Positions 17,045-28,400 of a DNA stretch of 64,000 nucleotides are shown one piece after another. The stretch spans positions 152,989 through 216,988 of the forward strand of contig SVSD01000001.1 of the NCBI GenBank assembly GCA_015064485.1. Direction: 5' to 3'. The DNA is from Oscillospiraceae bacterium. Its GTDB lineage: Bacteria > Bacillota > Clostridia > Oscillospirales > CAG-382. Every line of letters begins with the position of its first letter. Position 1 is the first letter of the stretch. The notes under the pieces are model-generated. The model was not told the origin of the DNA. It was given only the letters and a program-made list of their open reading frames with translations, and made no database searches. Made by a program: the position numbers and the translations under genes.

Positions 17045-17992
17045 TCAGTCTTTGCGCTGGTAGAACACAAAGAACGAGAGAAGGAATGCTACAAGTCCCA
17101 AAAGTGCAATTACCAGTATGAAATATACCCAAGACATCGCAGTCGAAAGAACTCGTCCGCCTGATGCTGTAAGATAGATTTCGTTGATGTAAGTCATTAC
17201 CTGATTTGACTGCGATGTAAACGAGTCAATAACAGTATAAATTGCGTTAACAAGGATCATTGGAGAAATCATCGGGAATGTGATCTTCCAGAATGTTTCC
17301 CAAGGTGTCGCACCTTCCATCTTACAGGATTCGTAGATGGAGGGGTTTATCGACTGGAGGCCTGCAAGGAAAACAAGCATCTGTACACCGGAACGGTTTA
17401 CAATATTGAAGATACTGTTTACAAGGCCTACAACATATTGAACAAGTTCTGTTCCGACAACCATATTGCCGAATAGCTTCTGGATGTCTATCGCTGAAAG
17501 AATTTCATTTCCTGCATTTCCCTGAGCACCTGTATCAATACTGCCGGAGCTCATATAAGCTTCCATCGCGTTGCTCGATCCGAGAGAATCGATGATACCT
17601 GTAGAAATAATAACGGGAACGAAGAATATTGCTCTGAATACCGCACGGCCGAGCATCTTCTGATTAAGCACGATCGACATAAAAAGAGCGAATATTACGA
17701 TTGCGGGAACATCAAGAATAAGCTGTTTAAGGCTTTCTGTGAGAATTCTAACAAAGTTGGGGTCTGTGAAAAGTGCATTCTGATAGTTTTCAAGACCAAC
17801 CCACTCGGTGGAGTAGCCTCCACCGGGAAGGATTGTGATTTTCTGGAAACTAAGAGTAAGCGAATCTGCGATTATAGGAAGATAGATCGCGATCATACCT
17901 ACTACAAAGGGTATTACGAAAAACCAACCTGCTCTTGCCTTTTTGGAGTCAAGCGCTGCGGGTTTCTTTTTTGCCTTAACTGTATTTGCCAT
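17045..17992 (-). CDS. Carbohydrate ABC transporter permease (MalF type)
   Basis: This is the partner of the downstream MalG-type permease. ATG 17992 is chosen because AAGGAGG lies 9 bases upstream, giving 315 residues; a longer start at 18019 would overlap the previous gene. Six membrane segments are present, with the EAA motif as ESCKMEGATPWETFWKITFP near the C-terminal third. An extra hydrophilic segment of about 50 residues (AMEAYMSSGSIDTGAQGN region, around 145-195) interrupts the usual pattern and would lie outside, perhaps contacting the binding protein. It is the second permease pair in the same operon, which is unusual. Confidence 0.9.
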   Translation of the reverse strand: MANTVKAKKKPAALDSKKARAGWFFVIPFVVGMIAIYLPIIADSLTLSFQKITILPGGGYSTEWVGLENYQNALFTDPNFVRILTESLKQLILDVPAIVIFALFMSIVLNQKMLGRAVFRAIFFVPVIISTGIIDSLGSSNAMEAYMSSGSIDTGAQGNAGNEILSAIDIQKLFGNMVVGTELVQYVVGLVNSIFNIVNRSGVQMLVFLAGLQSINPSIYESCKMEGATPWETFWKITFPMISPMILVNAIYTVIDSFTSQSNQVMTYINEIYLTASGGRVLSTAMSWVYFILVIALLGLVAFLLSFFVFYQRKD

Positions 17993-18011
17993 TCGAAATC
18001 TACCTCCTTCC

Positions 18012-21000
18012 TCAGTCATTTACGACTATGAATCCGAGAGAAGGAACCTTTGTACCTTCATAATCATAGTCTTTTGCATCATAGTTGAGTATAAATGTCT
18101 TACCGTTTGAATATTCAACTCTGACTACATTTTCTTCGATTCTTTCGTGATCTGAAATTGTACAAGTCTGAACATCCTTCAAAGCTTCGTTCAATGCCTT
18201 GTAAGTTTCGACCATATCTTCCTTCCAGATGTTATACTTGATGGAATAATACTTGCTGAAACGGCTGAACTTTTTAAGTTCGGAAGTATTGTCGACATCT
18301 TCATCCGTATAGGAAAGAATAAAGTAAGGGCTTGCACCGTTTTCGATGCACTTAAGTACACTGTATTCGTAGTCACCGTCAAGGTTGATTGCGCTTCCTG
18401 TGTATGTTACAGAACCGTGAAGCACCGTTCCGAGGAAAGGTATTGCTTCTGTTGTATAGATATTACGGCTGCTGTCAACGGGAAGGTCTGTGATGTAATC
18501 AACATATTTATATGTATATGCGTTACCGCCGCTTACCATTATTTCATTGCCGTCTTCTTCTATTGTTGCAAGAAGCTTGGAAATAGAATCCTTTGCTTCT
18601 TCACGGGTAATAGCATCGTCCTTGCTGTTATCGGAGCTCAAGTCTGAGCCCAAAGTTGCAACCGAAAGGCCGCCGATACCGAATCCGTTATACTTCTTGC
18701 TTATGTTATTGTAAAATTCCAACATCTTGTCTGCATTTACAATAAGAATGTTGTCATTTTCAAAGCCCTGATAAAGAGCGCTGTAAATGCGGTGAGAAGC
18801 TGCCTTGTTATCAACAGTTTTAACAGCATCTGTCTTATAGTCAAAGCCGTCAAAAGAACCGTCTTTTATAACATAAGTGAAATCAAGGTCGGGGAACAAG
18901 CCGATACCGTTTTCTTTTGCATATTCGCTGAGTGCTTCAAGCCCCTTTTCGCCGCCTATTGCTTTTTGAACATTAAGCTTTGCGGGAGTTGTATGTTCCA
19001 TACCACCGTTGTACCAACCCGTAAGTTTAAGGTTGATGTTTGAAACACCTGCTTCTTTGAGCTGTTCAAGCATTGTCTTGCCCTGCTCAAATGTTGTAAG
19101 CTTTGTGTTTTCGGTTACAGGGAAACCGAATACTTTCTGAGTTGTTTTGATAGAACCGAAGTTTTCAAGGAACAACGGTATATCGTTGTCGATCGCTTCG
19201 CTCTTTACGATTTCACCCTTGGCAATAAGATATTCTCTCAAGGAAGTTGCCATTCCCATATAATTTGCATCATCGCCGTTAAGCATAAAGATACGGAAAG
19301 TATAGTTTCCTGTATATCCTCTTTCTACGCCTACTGTCCATTTTGCATCGCCGCTTGAGGAAATACCTGTAAGCGCATATGTATCGGACATTTCAGGGTA
19401 AACTGTTGCAAATGCGGAATGGTATTCATGAGTAATACCGCCGTGAGAAGTAGAAAGCTGAACAAGAGAGTCGCCTTCTTCAACATATGCAAGGAATGCA
19501 GTTCTTCCGTCTGCTTTGGGGTTTGTCGGAAGTGTTATGTTTTCGCGGGCTATCAAAGAATCTATAATAAAGTTCTTTGCAGCAAGCTGAGCCGCTTTAT
19601 CTTCTGCGGAAAGGGAGTTGTTTGATCTGATAACATCAATATCAGGGCTTGTATACGGCTTTGTTTCAGCAGTAGGATCGAATGTATCGTCTTTTGCTGT
19701 CACTTCAATACCGTGTGCAAGGCTGTATTTGATATCTTCGCTGTAAATATCCTTACCGCCGATAGTTTTGATATATTCGGGGTTAAACTTTTCAAGGACA
19801 TATACGGGTTTGCCTTCAGCATCGGTTATAAAGTAATTTTTGAGAGTAACTGCAGGATCGACTGTGTCGATTATCATATAGTTTTCATCTCTCTTTACGC
19901 CGAATGCGGGAAGACGCATTGCTTCTTTGTTCTGACCGCTTGCCGCATGGTAAGCATAGTCCTGACCGTAAAGCTTGGAGCTGATTACCTTTGTTTCTGT
20001 GCCGATATCTTCAAATCTTACGATTGTACCGGAACCGTCGGGGTAGAAAGTATAACCTGTTTCGCCCTGTTTACCTGCTCCGAGGAAAGGAAGTATCTGG
20101 AGCTGAGTAATATCAAAAGCAGACTTGTTATAACTTATACTCTTTGCAGGAACTCTTATCTTGATACCGTTATCGTCAAGATAGTATTCAATAGCCATCT
20201 TAAAGAGCGGAGGGTTAGTTTCGTTGCCCTGGTATTCAAGAAGCTCATGATCCTGCTGGAGCTGATCGTAGGTGTAATCTGTGTACTCCTTGATGAGTTC
20301 TTCGATTTCGTACTTAGGTCTTGTTGCATCCTTTTCGTTGAATTCATAGAAATCGTATTTCTGGAGAATAGGATACTTTATAAGAATGTCGCGCTTTGCG
20401 CTTTCTGATGTGTAAGTATCAGGGTCGCGGAGCTGATAGTAGGCAAGAAGCTTTCTCTTGTCCTTTTCTACCTGCTTTACAAGCTGTTCCTGAGTCATAC
20501 CGGCTTCGGGAGCTTTATTTTCAATAGTAAACTTGTTGAGAATTTCAGATTCGAATCTTTCTCTTTCCATCATCATAGGAACAAGAATTCTTGATTCCTG
20601 ACGGCCGACAGTGTATTCAACGCGCACGCCGCCGCGAATACGGCTGATAGAAATCTGATTGTTTCTTGCTGCCTGTTCGAAGGTGGTATAAGTATTGCCG
20701 TTCTGACCTCTTACATAATCGAAAACAAACTGAGAAAGGAGCTTTGCCTTTGTTTCCTTGTTTGCCTTTGAACCTCCCACATCGTAAGGAGTGGATGTAA
20801 GGATCTGTCCGCTTGCCTTTTCGATAAAAGCAACAGCACCTGTGAATTTATCAATAAGTATTACATGAGTTTCATTTTCGTAAATATAGCTCATTGTAAC
20901 TGCGACATATTCATGAGGGCTCTGATAATATGCGGAATAATAGCTGTCAAAAAGAGCTGCGAGACTTTCTTCATTTTCTTCGCCGGGAGCGGGTATTAAA

Positions 21001-21344
21001 GTCATTCTCTGTGCGATAGAATCACGGAAAAGGATCTTACCGTCCGCACCGTTTTCAAGAACGAAGTAGATTTCGCCGAAATTTTCGCTGTCATTGTTTG
21101 TGTCGGCATAAAGTGCGACACCCGAGCAATCAGCGATCTTTGTAAAGCCGAGAGATATGATCTGCGACGCAGTTACGGGGATCTTTGCTCTCTGCTGTGC
21201 AACCACAGCGTCAGACTCGCTCATACTTGTTGTATCAACTGTTTCGTATGTTGCTGTTCCTTCCGTATCCGCAAGAGCAGGAATAACACATCCTGCAACC
21301 ATAAGGACTGAAAGGAAAAGCGATATTAAATTTTTCTTATTCAT
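18012..21344 (-). CDS. Secreted DUF5696-like protein, possible TIM-barrel glycosidase
   Basis: The 1,110-residue product has a signal peptide (1-27) that contains VAGC at 16-19, so it may be a lipoprotein, or be cut after ALA. The start at ATG 21344 follows GAGGTG. The N-terminal 600 residues look beta-rich, with HGIEVTAKD and the FYPDGSGT segment. From about residue 700 alternating strand-helix units such as MLEQLKEAGVSNINLKLTGW and ENGIGLFPDLDF resemble a TIM barrel as in clan GH-type hydrolases. I match the whole to DUF5696 from memory. The position between permeases suggests an enzyme that trims the imported glycan outside the cell. Catalytic residues cannot be assigned. Confidence 0.75.
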   Translation of the reverse strand: MNKKNLISLFLSVLMVAGCVIPALADTEGTATYETVDTTSMSESDAVVAQQRAKIPVTASQIISLGFTKIADCSGVALYADTNNDSENFGEIYFVLENGADGKILFRDSIAQRMTLIPAPGEENEESLAALFDSYYSAYYQSPHEYVAVTMSYIYENETHVILIDKFTGAVAFIEKASGQILTSTPYDVGGSKANKETKAKLLSQFVFDYVRGQNGNTYTTFEQAARNNQISISRIRGGVRVEYTVGRQESRILVPMMMERERFESEILNKFTIENKAPEAGMTQEQLVKQVEKDKRKLLAYYQLRDPDTYTSESAKRDILIKYPILQKYDFYEFNEKDATRPKYEIEELIKEYTDYTYDQLQQDHELLEYQGNETNPPLFKMAIEYYLDDNGIKIRVPAKSISYNKSAFDITQLQILPFLGAGKQGETGYTFYPDGSGTIVRFEDIGTETKVISSKLYGQDYAYHAASGQNKEAMRLPAFGVKRDENYMIIDTVDPAVTLKNYFITDAEGKPVYVLEKFNPEYIKTIGGKDIYSEDIKYSLAHGIEVTAKDDTFDPTAETKPYTSPDIDVIRSNNSLSAEDKAAQLAAKNFIIDSLIARENITLPTNPKADGRTAFLAYVEEGDSLVQLSTSHGGITHEYHSAFATVYPEMSDTYALTGISSSGDAKWTVGVERGYTGNYTFRIFMLNGDDANYMGMATSLREYLIAKGEIVKSEAIDNDIPLFLENFGSIKTTQKVFGFPVTENTKLTTFEQGKTMLEQLKEAGVSNINLKLTGWYNGGMEHTTPAKLNVQKAIGGEKGLEALSEYAKENGIGLFPDLDFTYVIKDGSFDGFDYKTDAVKTVDNKAASHRIYSALYQGFENDNILIVNADKMLEFYNNISKKYNGFGIGGLSVATLGSDLSSDNSKDDAITREEAKDSISKLLATIEEDGNEIMVSGGNAYTYKYVDYITDLPVDSSRNIYTTEAIPFLGTVLHGSVTYTGSAINLDGDYEYSVLKCIENGASPYFILSYTDEDVDNTSELKKFSRFSKYYSIKYNIWKEDMVETYKALNEALKDVQTCTISDHERIEENVVRVEYSNGKTFILNYDAKDYDYEGTKVPSLGFIVVND

Positions 21345-21361
21345 AACAGCACCTCTTTCAA

Positions 21362-23572
21362 TCACGCGGATCTGTATGTCAACTCTAAAATGATGTTGAA
21401 TACAAAGGAGAATATCTTACCGACAAGGCTCGAGAAGAGTACGACGATAAACATAATAAATGCCATACCGACGATAGTACCCAAAGATGTGAGCACATTC
21501 TTGCCGAGTGTATAATCGTGGATCGTCTGCATACCGAAGAAGATAAGGAAACCGACCCAGAAATAGCAAACATTCATCGCAAGTGTAATAAGCGAAACTT
21601 CACTTGCTGTTACAAAGTTGGAAGCAATTGTTGTAGCTACGATGAAGTATGCAAGCGGGAAAAGTGCATAACAGGTTGCAATATAAATATCCTTAAGACT
21701 TCCCTCGCCGTCAAACAATGTTGTAAGACACCAGTTTGCGATTACCCAAAGGGCAATAGGAAGAATAACAGAAAGTGCAACCGAAATAAAGTTTGCTGTA
21801 TTCTGTTCGGGGTTTACAATATATCCGCGGCCTATAGACTGGTAGATATAGGCAAGGATCGTAATACCGAGAATTAAAGTTGCACCCTTTACACTTGCAC
21901 GGTTTTCGTGCTTTATATCCCAATATCCGTCAAACGGATGGAAGATAACATGGAAACCGTAAAGGTATTCTCTCAGCAAGGTTCTCTTAACCTTGGATGA
22001 CTGACCTTCTTCGTTTACCTTTGCGGCAAATTTAAGAAGCTTTGATGCAAGTACGCAAATTACGATTACTGCAATAGGAATAAGGATAATGTATTTCGCG
22101 AGCGCTTCTTTACGGAGCTCGTGGTACGCATCGGAATAGTTTGCTGTATCGTAAGCATACTTATACATATCCATAGCCTTTGTCCACTGTCCCTGACGGT
22201 AATAGCATTTACCGATACCTACATAGGACATATCAAAGTTGGAGTTTCTCTGAAGGATATTTGTCCAGTCTTCCTGGGATTTGTCATAAAGACGGAGCTT
22301 GTTGTTTATAAGTGCCTGAGAAAGGAGCTGGCCGTATTCGGTACGCTTATAGATCGTAATATTTCTGCTTGTTGTATCAAGAGCAAGGATACTTGTTCCG
22401 AGATAGTCAACAGCTGCAATCGTCTGAATGTTACCGAGCTGGTCGCCCTTATCACCGAAGATATAAAGGAGCTTGCCTTCGCTGTCGTATGTATAGAACT
22501 TCTGTCTTGTGTTATCAACGATAGTCCAAGTACCTTCCTGAGCGGGGCCTATTGCCACATCTATAACCTTGGAAGGGCCTGTGATATCGGAAACTGTTGT
22601 TTTATACGACTGAACATTAACTTCGCCGGACGGAGGGAAGAAGCCTGTACGCATCATAACATCCTGTCCTGCCGAGTTGAGCTTTTTAACAGGAGCGTTG
22701 TCGCCGCTTCTGGATCTGCTTGTGATAGCAGAGAGCTGGTCACTTGCGCTTATTGCAGAAGTTGTAGCATAAACAAATCCCGCTTCGTCAATTGTAATGT
22801 TATTATATTCTGTTGATACATTTCTTACAGCCTGTTTTCTCTGTTCAGCTGTCTGAAGAGATCTCCAAAGAATATCCCAAACGGAAAGGCTGTTTGACTG
22901 TGCGCCCAAAAAAGCCTGGAACACACCGTCGGCAGTCATTGCGATAATACCTTGATATGAAGCGGAGGAAACTGTGTAAATTCTGCCCGAAGCATCAACC
23001 GCAACGGCAACAGGTTTAAACGCAGTACCTTCGGCAAACACATCGCCTTCGGGTTCGCCGTATGTCTTTACAAAACCGTAGTCGTAAAGACCGGTTGTTT
23101 CGTTCAATGTCTTATCATTGAGGTCGAAAACAAGTATACGGTTGTTTGCTGTATCACATACATAAAGATGGTTTTTGTTGTCGATAAAAACGCCTGTGGG
23201 TTCGGAAATCGAGTCCTTTACGCCCCATTCATTTATAAAGGCTGTGATAATACCCTCTACCTTATATTCTGAATTTATAATGATAACTCTTTTGTTTCCT
23301 GTATCGGAAAGGCAGATTGTAGCGTCTGCCTGGCCGTTTTCATCAGTAAATTCATGAACATAAAAGTCCTTGGGGCCTTTGAGCGGAACTGCAAGTCCCA
23401 AAGATTCGCTGTCGATAACTGTAAGGGGTACATACGCATGAGGAGATTCCATATAAGAACCGTCTATATCATATGTATATGTGGAATAGGGAGTAATAGC
23501 CGAAACGGGAACGGAACCTACCAAGAGGAGAAGAACCGCAACGAGGGCCAGTACAGATTTAATTTTTTTCAT
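21362..23572 (-). CDS. NHL-propeller, TPR and YIP1-type membrane protein
   Basis: The 736-residue protein begins with a signal peptide or anchor (1-25). Residues of about 60-420 contain NHL-type propeller repeats (for example EPTGVFIDNKNHLYVCDTAN and KPVAVAVDASGRIYTV). A short TPR-like stretch follows (YVGIGKCYYRQGQWTKAMDMY, about 450-485), then a membrane segment at 494-513 and a YIP1-like block with four or five membrane segments (about 560-736). The propeller would face outward. The function is unknown. It sits after the first permease pair and 17 bases before the DUF5696-like gene, so it may be a scaffold or channel-like partner of the transporter. Confidence 0.8.
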   Translation of the reverse strand: MKKIKSVLALVAVLLLLVGSVPVSAITPYSTYTYDIDGSYMESPHAYVPLTVIDSESLGLAVPLKGPKDFYVHEFTDENGQADATICLSDTGNKRVIIINSEYKVEGIITAFINEWGVKDSISEPTGVFIDNKNHLYVCDTANNRILVFDLNDKTLNETTGLYDYGFVKTYGEPEGDVFAEGTAFKPVAVAVDASGRIYTVSSASYQGIIAMTADGVFQAFLGAQSNSLSVWDILWRSLQTAEQRKQAVRNVSTEYNNITIDEAGFVYATTSAISASDQLSAITSRSRSGDNAPVKKLNSAGQDVMMRTGFFPPSGEVNVQSYKTTVSDITGPSKVIDVAIGPAQEGTWTIVDNTRQKFYTYDSEGKLLYIFGDKGDQLGNIQTIAAVDYLGTSILALDTTSRNITIYKRTEYGQLLSQALINNKLRLYDKSQEDWTNILQRNSNFDMSYVGIGKCYYRQGQWTKAMDMYKYAYDTANYSDAYHELRKEALAKYIILIPIAVIVICVLASKLLKFAAKVNEEGQSSKVKRTLLREYLYGFHVIFHPFDGYWDIKHENRASVKGATLILGITILAYIYQSIGRGYIVNPEQNTANFISVALSVILPIALWVIANWCLTTLFDGEGSLKDIYIATCYALFPLAYFIVATTIASNFVTASEVSLITLAMNVCYFWVGFLIFFGMQTIHDYTLGKNVLTSLGTIVGMAFIMFIVVLFSSLVGKIFSFVFNIILELTYRSA

Positions 23573-23587
23573 TTGTATACCCTCCTT

Positions 23588-24463
23588 TTAGTCCTTCATA
23601 CCGGATGTTGCCATTGTTTCGATGATGTTACTCTGAGAAACAACGAATACCGCAATAGGTACGATCATCATAATAACTGTAGCTGCAGCCGAAGCACCCG
23701 AACGGACAATACCGCCGGCAAGTATCTGCTGGATAGCATAGTTGAATGTTTTAAGTTCTTCACTATATATATAAATGGAAGAACCTGCATTCCAAAGTCC
23801 CTGGAAACAGTAAACGATAAGTGTAAGCCAAGCGGGTTTAACCATCGGCATTACTATCTTCCAATATATAAGTATTTCCGGTGCACCGTCAAGACGGGCT
23901 GATTCAAGAACAGAATCGGGAACCGATGAATCCATAAACTGACGCATAAGGTAAAGACCGAGTGTTGAACCGAATGCGGGAATTATGAGCGCCCAGTATG
24001 TATCAACCATACCGAATGCGGACATTGTGATATAGTTTGTGATACTTGTAACTGTAGCATGGAACATAAGAGAAAGCTCGATCATTTTGAACATCAATTT
24101 GCGACCCGGGAAAGCTATCTTTGTAAGAGCATAAGCCGCAAGAGAGGCAAAGAAGAGATGTCCGAATGTACCTGCAACAGATACAAAAGCGGTATTGAAT
24201 ATGTATCTTGAGAAGGGCACATATGAAGTGCTCATCAAACGGAAAAGTTCTGTAAAGTTTTTGAGCGTAGGATTACGCACAAAGAAACGAGGGGGGAACA
24301 TCCACAGCTCATCAAGAGGTTTGAGTGCCTGCATGAAAGCGTAGAGCATAGGCAAGAACATAAATGCACCGAAAAGGATAAGCACTATATTAATACCGAT
24401 GTCTCCGCCGAGAGAGCGGTTAAGATGGTGAGATTTGAGTTTGAATTTGAAATTTTTAGCCAT
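23588..24463 (-). CDS. Carbohydrate ABC transporter permease (MalG type), first pair
   Basis: This 291-residue permease has six membrane segments and the EAA loop as ESARLDGAPEILIYWKIVMP. Its length and N-terminus (LNRSLGGDIGINIVLILFGA) match the MalG/LplC group. It lies 2 bases before the end of its partner gene's stop, so the two are translated together. It probably forms a heterodimer with the protein from 24465-25418, and the pair passes substrate delivered by the large binding protein encoded first in the operon. Confidence 0.92.
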   Translation of the reverse strand: MAKNFKFKLKSHHLNRSLGGDIGINIVLILFGAFMFLPMLYAFMQALKPLDELWMFPPRFFVRNPTLKNFTELFRLMSTSYVPFSRYIFNTAFVSVAGTFGHLFFASLAAYALTKIAFPGRKLMFKMIELSLMFHATVTSITNYITMSAFGMVDTYWALIIPAFGSTLGLYLMRQFMDSSVPDSVLESARLDGAPEILIYWKIVMPMVKPAWLTLIVYCFQGLWNAGSSIYIYSEELKTFNYAIQQILAGGIVRSGASAAATVIMMIVPIAVFVVSQSNIIETMATSGMKD

Positions 24464-24464
24464 C

Positions 24465-25418
24465 TTACTTACCTACCTTTGAGAGCATTCTGTTGATTAC
24501 CATGTTACAACCGATCATCATAATAAACAGCACTGTTGCGATTGCGGATGCATAACCTACTTCCCAGCGGGCTCCGCCGTAGTCTTCAAGATGGTGCATC
24601 ATAGTCCATGCACAGTAGCTGGGTGACGGGAAACCGCAAAGAGCAGTAACAACGCCGCCGAAGCCGAAGGAACCTGTGATAGACATAATAGCTGCGAACA
24701 TCATCTGGTTTTTCATAACGGGAAGTGTAACAAACCAAAGTTCCTGCCAACGGTTACGGATACCGTCAACCGCAGCGGCTTCGTAAAGGCTCTTGTCAAC
24801 AACCTGGAAACCTGCGATAAACGACAGGAAGGAAGTACCGAGCGATGTCCAAAGCGCTACCATGATTACAAGAGGCATAATATACTCTGTATCCTGGAAC
24901 CAAAGGATAGGTGTGTTGATAATGCCGAGCTTCATAAGGATACCGTTTGCATATCCGTACGAGTCGGACGAGAAGAGCACCTGCCAGATAAGATATACCT
25001 GACCCGAAATTGAAGGTGCATAATATATAAGTGTAACTATTGATCGTACTTTCGGTGTCAGTTCGTTGATAAACCAGGCGAACATAAGACAGAGAAGATA
25101 CGAAACAGGACCTGTAATGACAGCAAACACGAATGTGTTCTTGATGGCGATAAGGAAAATATCGTCATCAAGGAAAAGTCTTACATAGTTATCCATAAAC
25201 AGGAACTTCGGCATTTCAAGCATATTGAAAGATGTGAAGCTCAAGAACAACGAAAGTATAACGGGGGCAACCGTAAAGGTAAGGAATACAAGGAAGTAGG
25301 GTGCAACAAGAAGATAGCCGACTTTATTGACTACCATCTGACGGCGTATCCACTGCCATTTTGTTATATCCTTTCTTACCTTAGGAGCCGCTTTATTTGC
25401 GACAGTCTTTTCAGACAT
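24465..25418 (-). CDS. Carbohydrate ABC transporter permease (MalF type), first pair
   Basis: ATG 25418 (MSEKTVANKAAPKV) is preferred: AAGGAG lies 8 bases upstream, whereas a GTG three codons earlier would sit within that site. The 317 residues hold six membrane segments and the EAA loop YEAAAVDGIRNRWQELWFVT. This is the LplB/MalF side of the first transporter pair. It follows the binding-protein gene by 19 bases and precedes the MalG-type partner by 1 base. The mature protein needs an ATPase not encoded in the window. Confidence 0.92.
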   Translation of the reverse strand: MSEKTVANKAAPKVRKDITKWQWIRRQMVVNKVGYLLVAPYFLVFLTFTVAPVILSLFLSFTSFNMLEMPKFLFMDNYVRLFLDDDIFLIAIKNTFVFAVITGPVSYLLCLMFAWFINELTPKVRSIVTLIYYAPSISGQVYLIWQVLFSSDSYGYANGILMKLGIINTPILWFQDTEYIMPLVIMVALWTSLGTSFLSFIAGFQVVDKSLYEAAAVDGIRNRWQELWFVTLPVMKNQMMFAAIMSITGSFGFGGVVTALCGFPSPSYCAWTMMHHLEDYGGARWEVGYASAIATVLFIMMIGCNMVINRMLSKVGK

Positions 25419-25437
25419 TGATTTCACTCCTTAATTA

Positions 25438-28400
25438 TTATTTCTTGACGACATATCCGTCTTCTCCGATGATTCCCATTTCAAGGAGTTCATCTGTTGT
25501 ATAGAAGTCGTACTCTGCGCGTTTTCTTGTGATTTCCTTGTTTATTTCGTCTATGTAATAAAGCATAGCGTCAGAGGGGACGTCGCCGTTATCATAAGCG
25601 TCAAGGAATGCAAAGTTTGTATATCTTGCTACGATGTAGTTACCGGGAGTCATAGGAGTTCCCATAAGGTGGCCAAACTGATCTGCGAGGTTATCTCTTT
25701 CCTGAGCCGACCAGGGCTGACCGAAGAGAGCCTGTTTGTTTGCTGTTGTATATTTTGCAGCAGCACCCATAATAGCAACCTGTTCTTTACCGAAACGCTC
25801 CTGAGCTTCAGCGCCGACCCACCACTTGATATATTCCCAAGCGTTCTGATCGTTCTTCGCATCGCCCATAATCATTATCGCCGATACTGATGTAGGAGCA
25901 ACTGCGCTGAATGTAGGATTGCCGTTTTCGTCAACGGTAACTGTACCGGGGAGTCTTATAAATTCCCAAAGTCCCTTGATTTCGGGAGCGAAACAGAGAA
26001 GCTGGTTACACAAAGAGTAGTCTGCAATACCGATAGGCATTTCACCTGTTCTGAAACGGTTAGCAAAATCGTAGGAAACAGGCTGAGAGTGAAGTGTGAA
26101 GAGTTCACACATTGTCTGGAACGCATCAAGAGCTGTGTTGGAATCAAGGTTTGTTGCGTGACCTACCGCGCGGATATCGCCGGCACCCTTATAATAAGGT
26201 TCGTTCATCTGATACATAAGAGTCTGTGTAACAGTCTGCGAGAAGCCCATTGTCATATTCTTATCTGCAAGCTTGGGGATTATCACATTGAACACATCAT
26301 CCCATGTTTTAGGAACATCAAGTCCGAGTTCGATAAATATGTCCTTACGGTAGAAGAGCATTTCAAAAGCCTGAGTTACGGGAACGCCGTAAACCGCTTC
26401 TATATTGAGTTCGTCTTCAGCATCTGCATTGAATACGGAAAGACCTGTCCATGCAGATTCGTCAAACCAACCCTGACCTTCATAATCGCCGATGCCTCGC
26501 ATTTCGTCGAAGCCTTTATATTTATATGTACCGTCTTCATTTCTTTCGGCAAGATTCTTAACAGCATTTCTTACACCGAAGCCTGTCGGGTCCGCATCGG
26601 TGGAAACATCGGGACCGATACCTGCAAGTGTCGCAGGAAGAAGTGTACCCGCCGCAACAAGCTTGTAATTTACGGCAATTTTTGTTTCCGCTGTAAATTC
26701 GTCAACCATTTCACGCATGATCTGCGCCTGGTCACGGCCTGTTGTAAGCCAAACTTCAACTATCTGACCGTCGTACTTGGAGAAGTCTTCCATAGCACCG
26801 TATGTATTATAGTCTGTAAAGAATGACATAAAGAACGACTGGATTTCGAACCAGATTGTGCTGAAAAATCCTGCTTCGCCCTTGGGAAGTTTATTGTCAA
26901 CGCCCTGAACAAGAATGTAGTCCATCTGGAGAGGCTGGTTTCTCGATTGGAGAAGCCATGTACCGATAGAACCGATATATGATTTAAGAATGGAGAGGTT
27001 TGCGGCAACCTTTGTTTCGTCGTTACCCATAACCTCAAGAGTATATGCAACTCTTTCAAGAAGAACCGAATGTTCACCCTTTTCGCCGATGATCTCTTCG
27101 AATCTTGCAAGAACTGCTCTCAAGTTTTCGGCTTCCACACGCATACCGCGCATTACTTCGGGGATGAGCTCATTGAAGCCGTAGTCTGTATATGTATCAG
27201 GTTCGGGACCTGTTATCATAAGGATCTGTCTGTAATACTCGTTCATACGAACAAGGCTTTCGTCAACGGCAAGAAGTTCACTTGCAAGTCTTCCGAGAAC
27301 ACATTCAAGTTCGATTGTATACTTCTTTCCGCCTTCAAAATAGAATTCAAGCTGTTCAACGATAAGATTGCCGTTTTCATCACGGTACTGATGGTTTAAA
27401 GGATCCGCCTTCCAGTCATCAGAATAGTTGAACTGCAAGAACTTTGCTTCTTCGAAAGGATATTCTCCGTTTATCTTTAAAGAACGGGATGCGAATATAC
27501 CTGCGTAAAGCGACTGTCTTGCACGGGGAATGATATAGTAGAAACCGCTTTCCGGAACTTCGATTTCGTAGCTTATCCACTGACCTGCAATCTGCCACTT
27601 TTCACCGCCGATAGTGTTTACAAGAGTAATACCGGGGCTGCTGGGCTCTGTCAAAGGAGAAGTTTTGTCGCCAACAGGATAGATAACCTGATCGGAGGTT
27701 GCAACAGGAACTTCTGCCTGAATCTTTATAAAGCTTTCGGCGGGAGCGGATTTTGCGCCCATTGCTTCGTATGCTTTATGATATTCTTCGTAAGACTGAA
27801 GCTTATCGTCAACGAAAACTTCTACTTCACCGTAAAGTACAGGTTCGCGGGAAGAGTATATCTCAATAGTATGTACTCCGTCACCGTTGTCGCCGAGTCC
27901 GAAATAGAAGAGGAAGCTTTCATCGTAGAATGCATTCGAGTCGCGAAGCACTTCTTCACGCCATATCGGATCTTCATATTTCTTCGAACGGATTTCGTTT
28001 GATGAAATATCAAGACGGAAAGCACGGCCGTATTCGTCGGGCTGTATAAGATTGCCGTCTTTATCTGTTGCGGCATGATCCTTCCAGACACGGGAGAAAG
28101 CAATATTTCTCGCATCCTTGAAAGGAACTTCGCCGTCGATCTTTATAACTCTTTCGATGGCAACTGTGTTTCCTGCAACGCTGTTGTAAGCACTGTAGTC
28201 GTTTTTATCAAGTTCCGTGGGAGCTGCAATGATGTTGTTTTCATCATCGTAGTAAAGGCTCGCAAAAGGATAGTAAGGCACACGGATATTATAAAAACCG
28301 GGCTTATCAACCTTGATCTTGTAAACAGCGGTACTGCCGTCTTCGGCCAGAACATATTCGGAAAGTCCCGATACAAGTCCTTCGGGGTCTTCTTCTTTTG

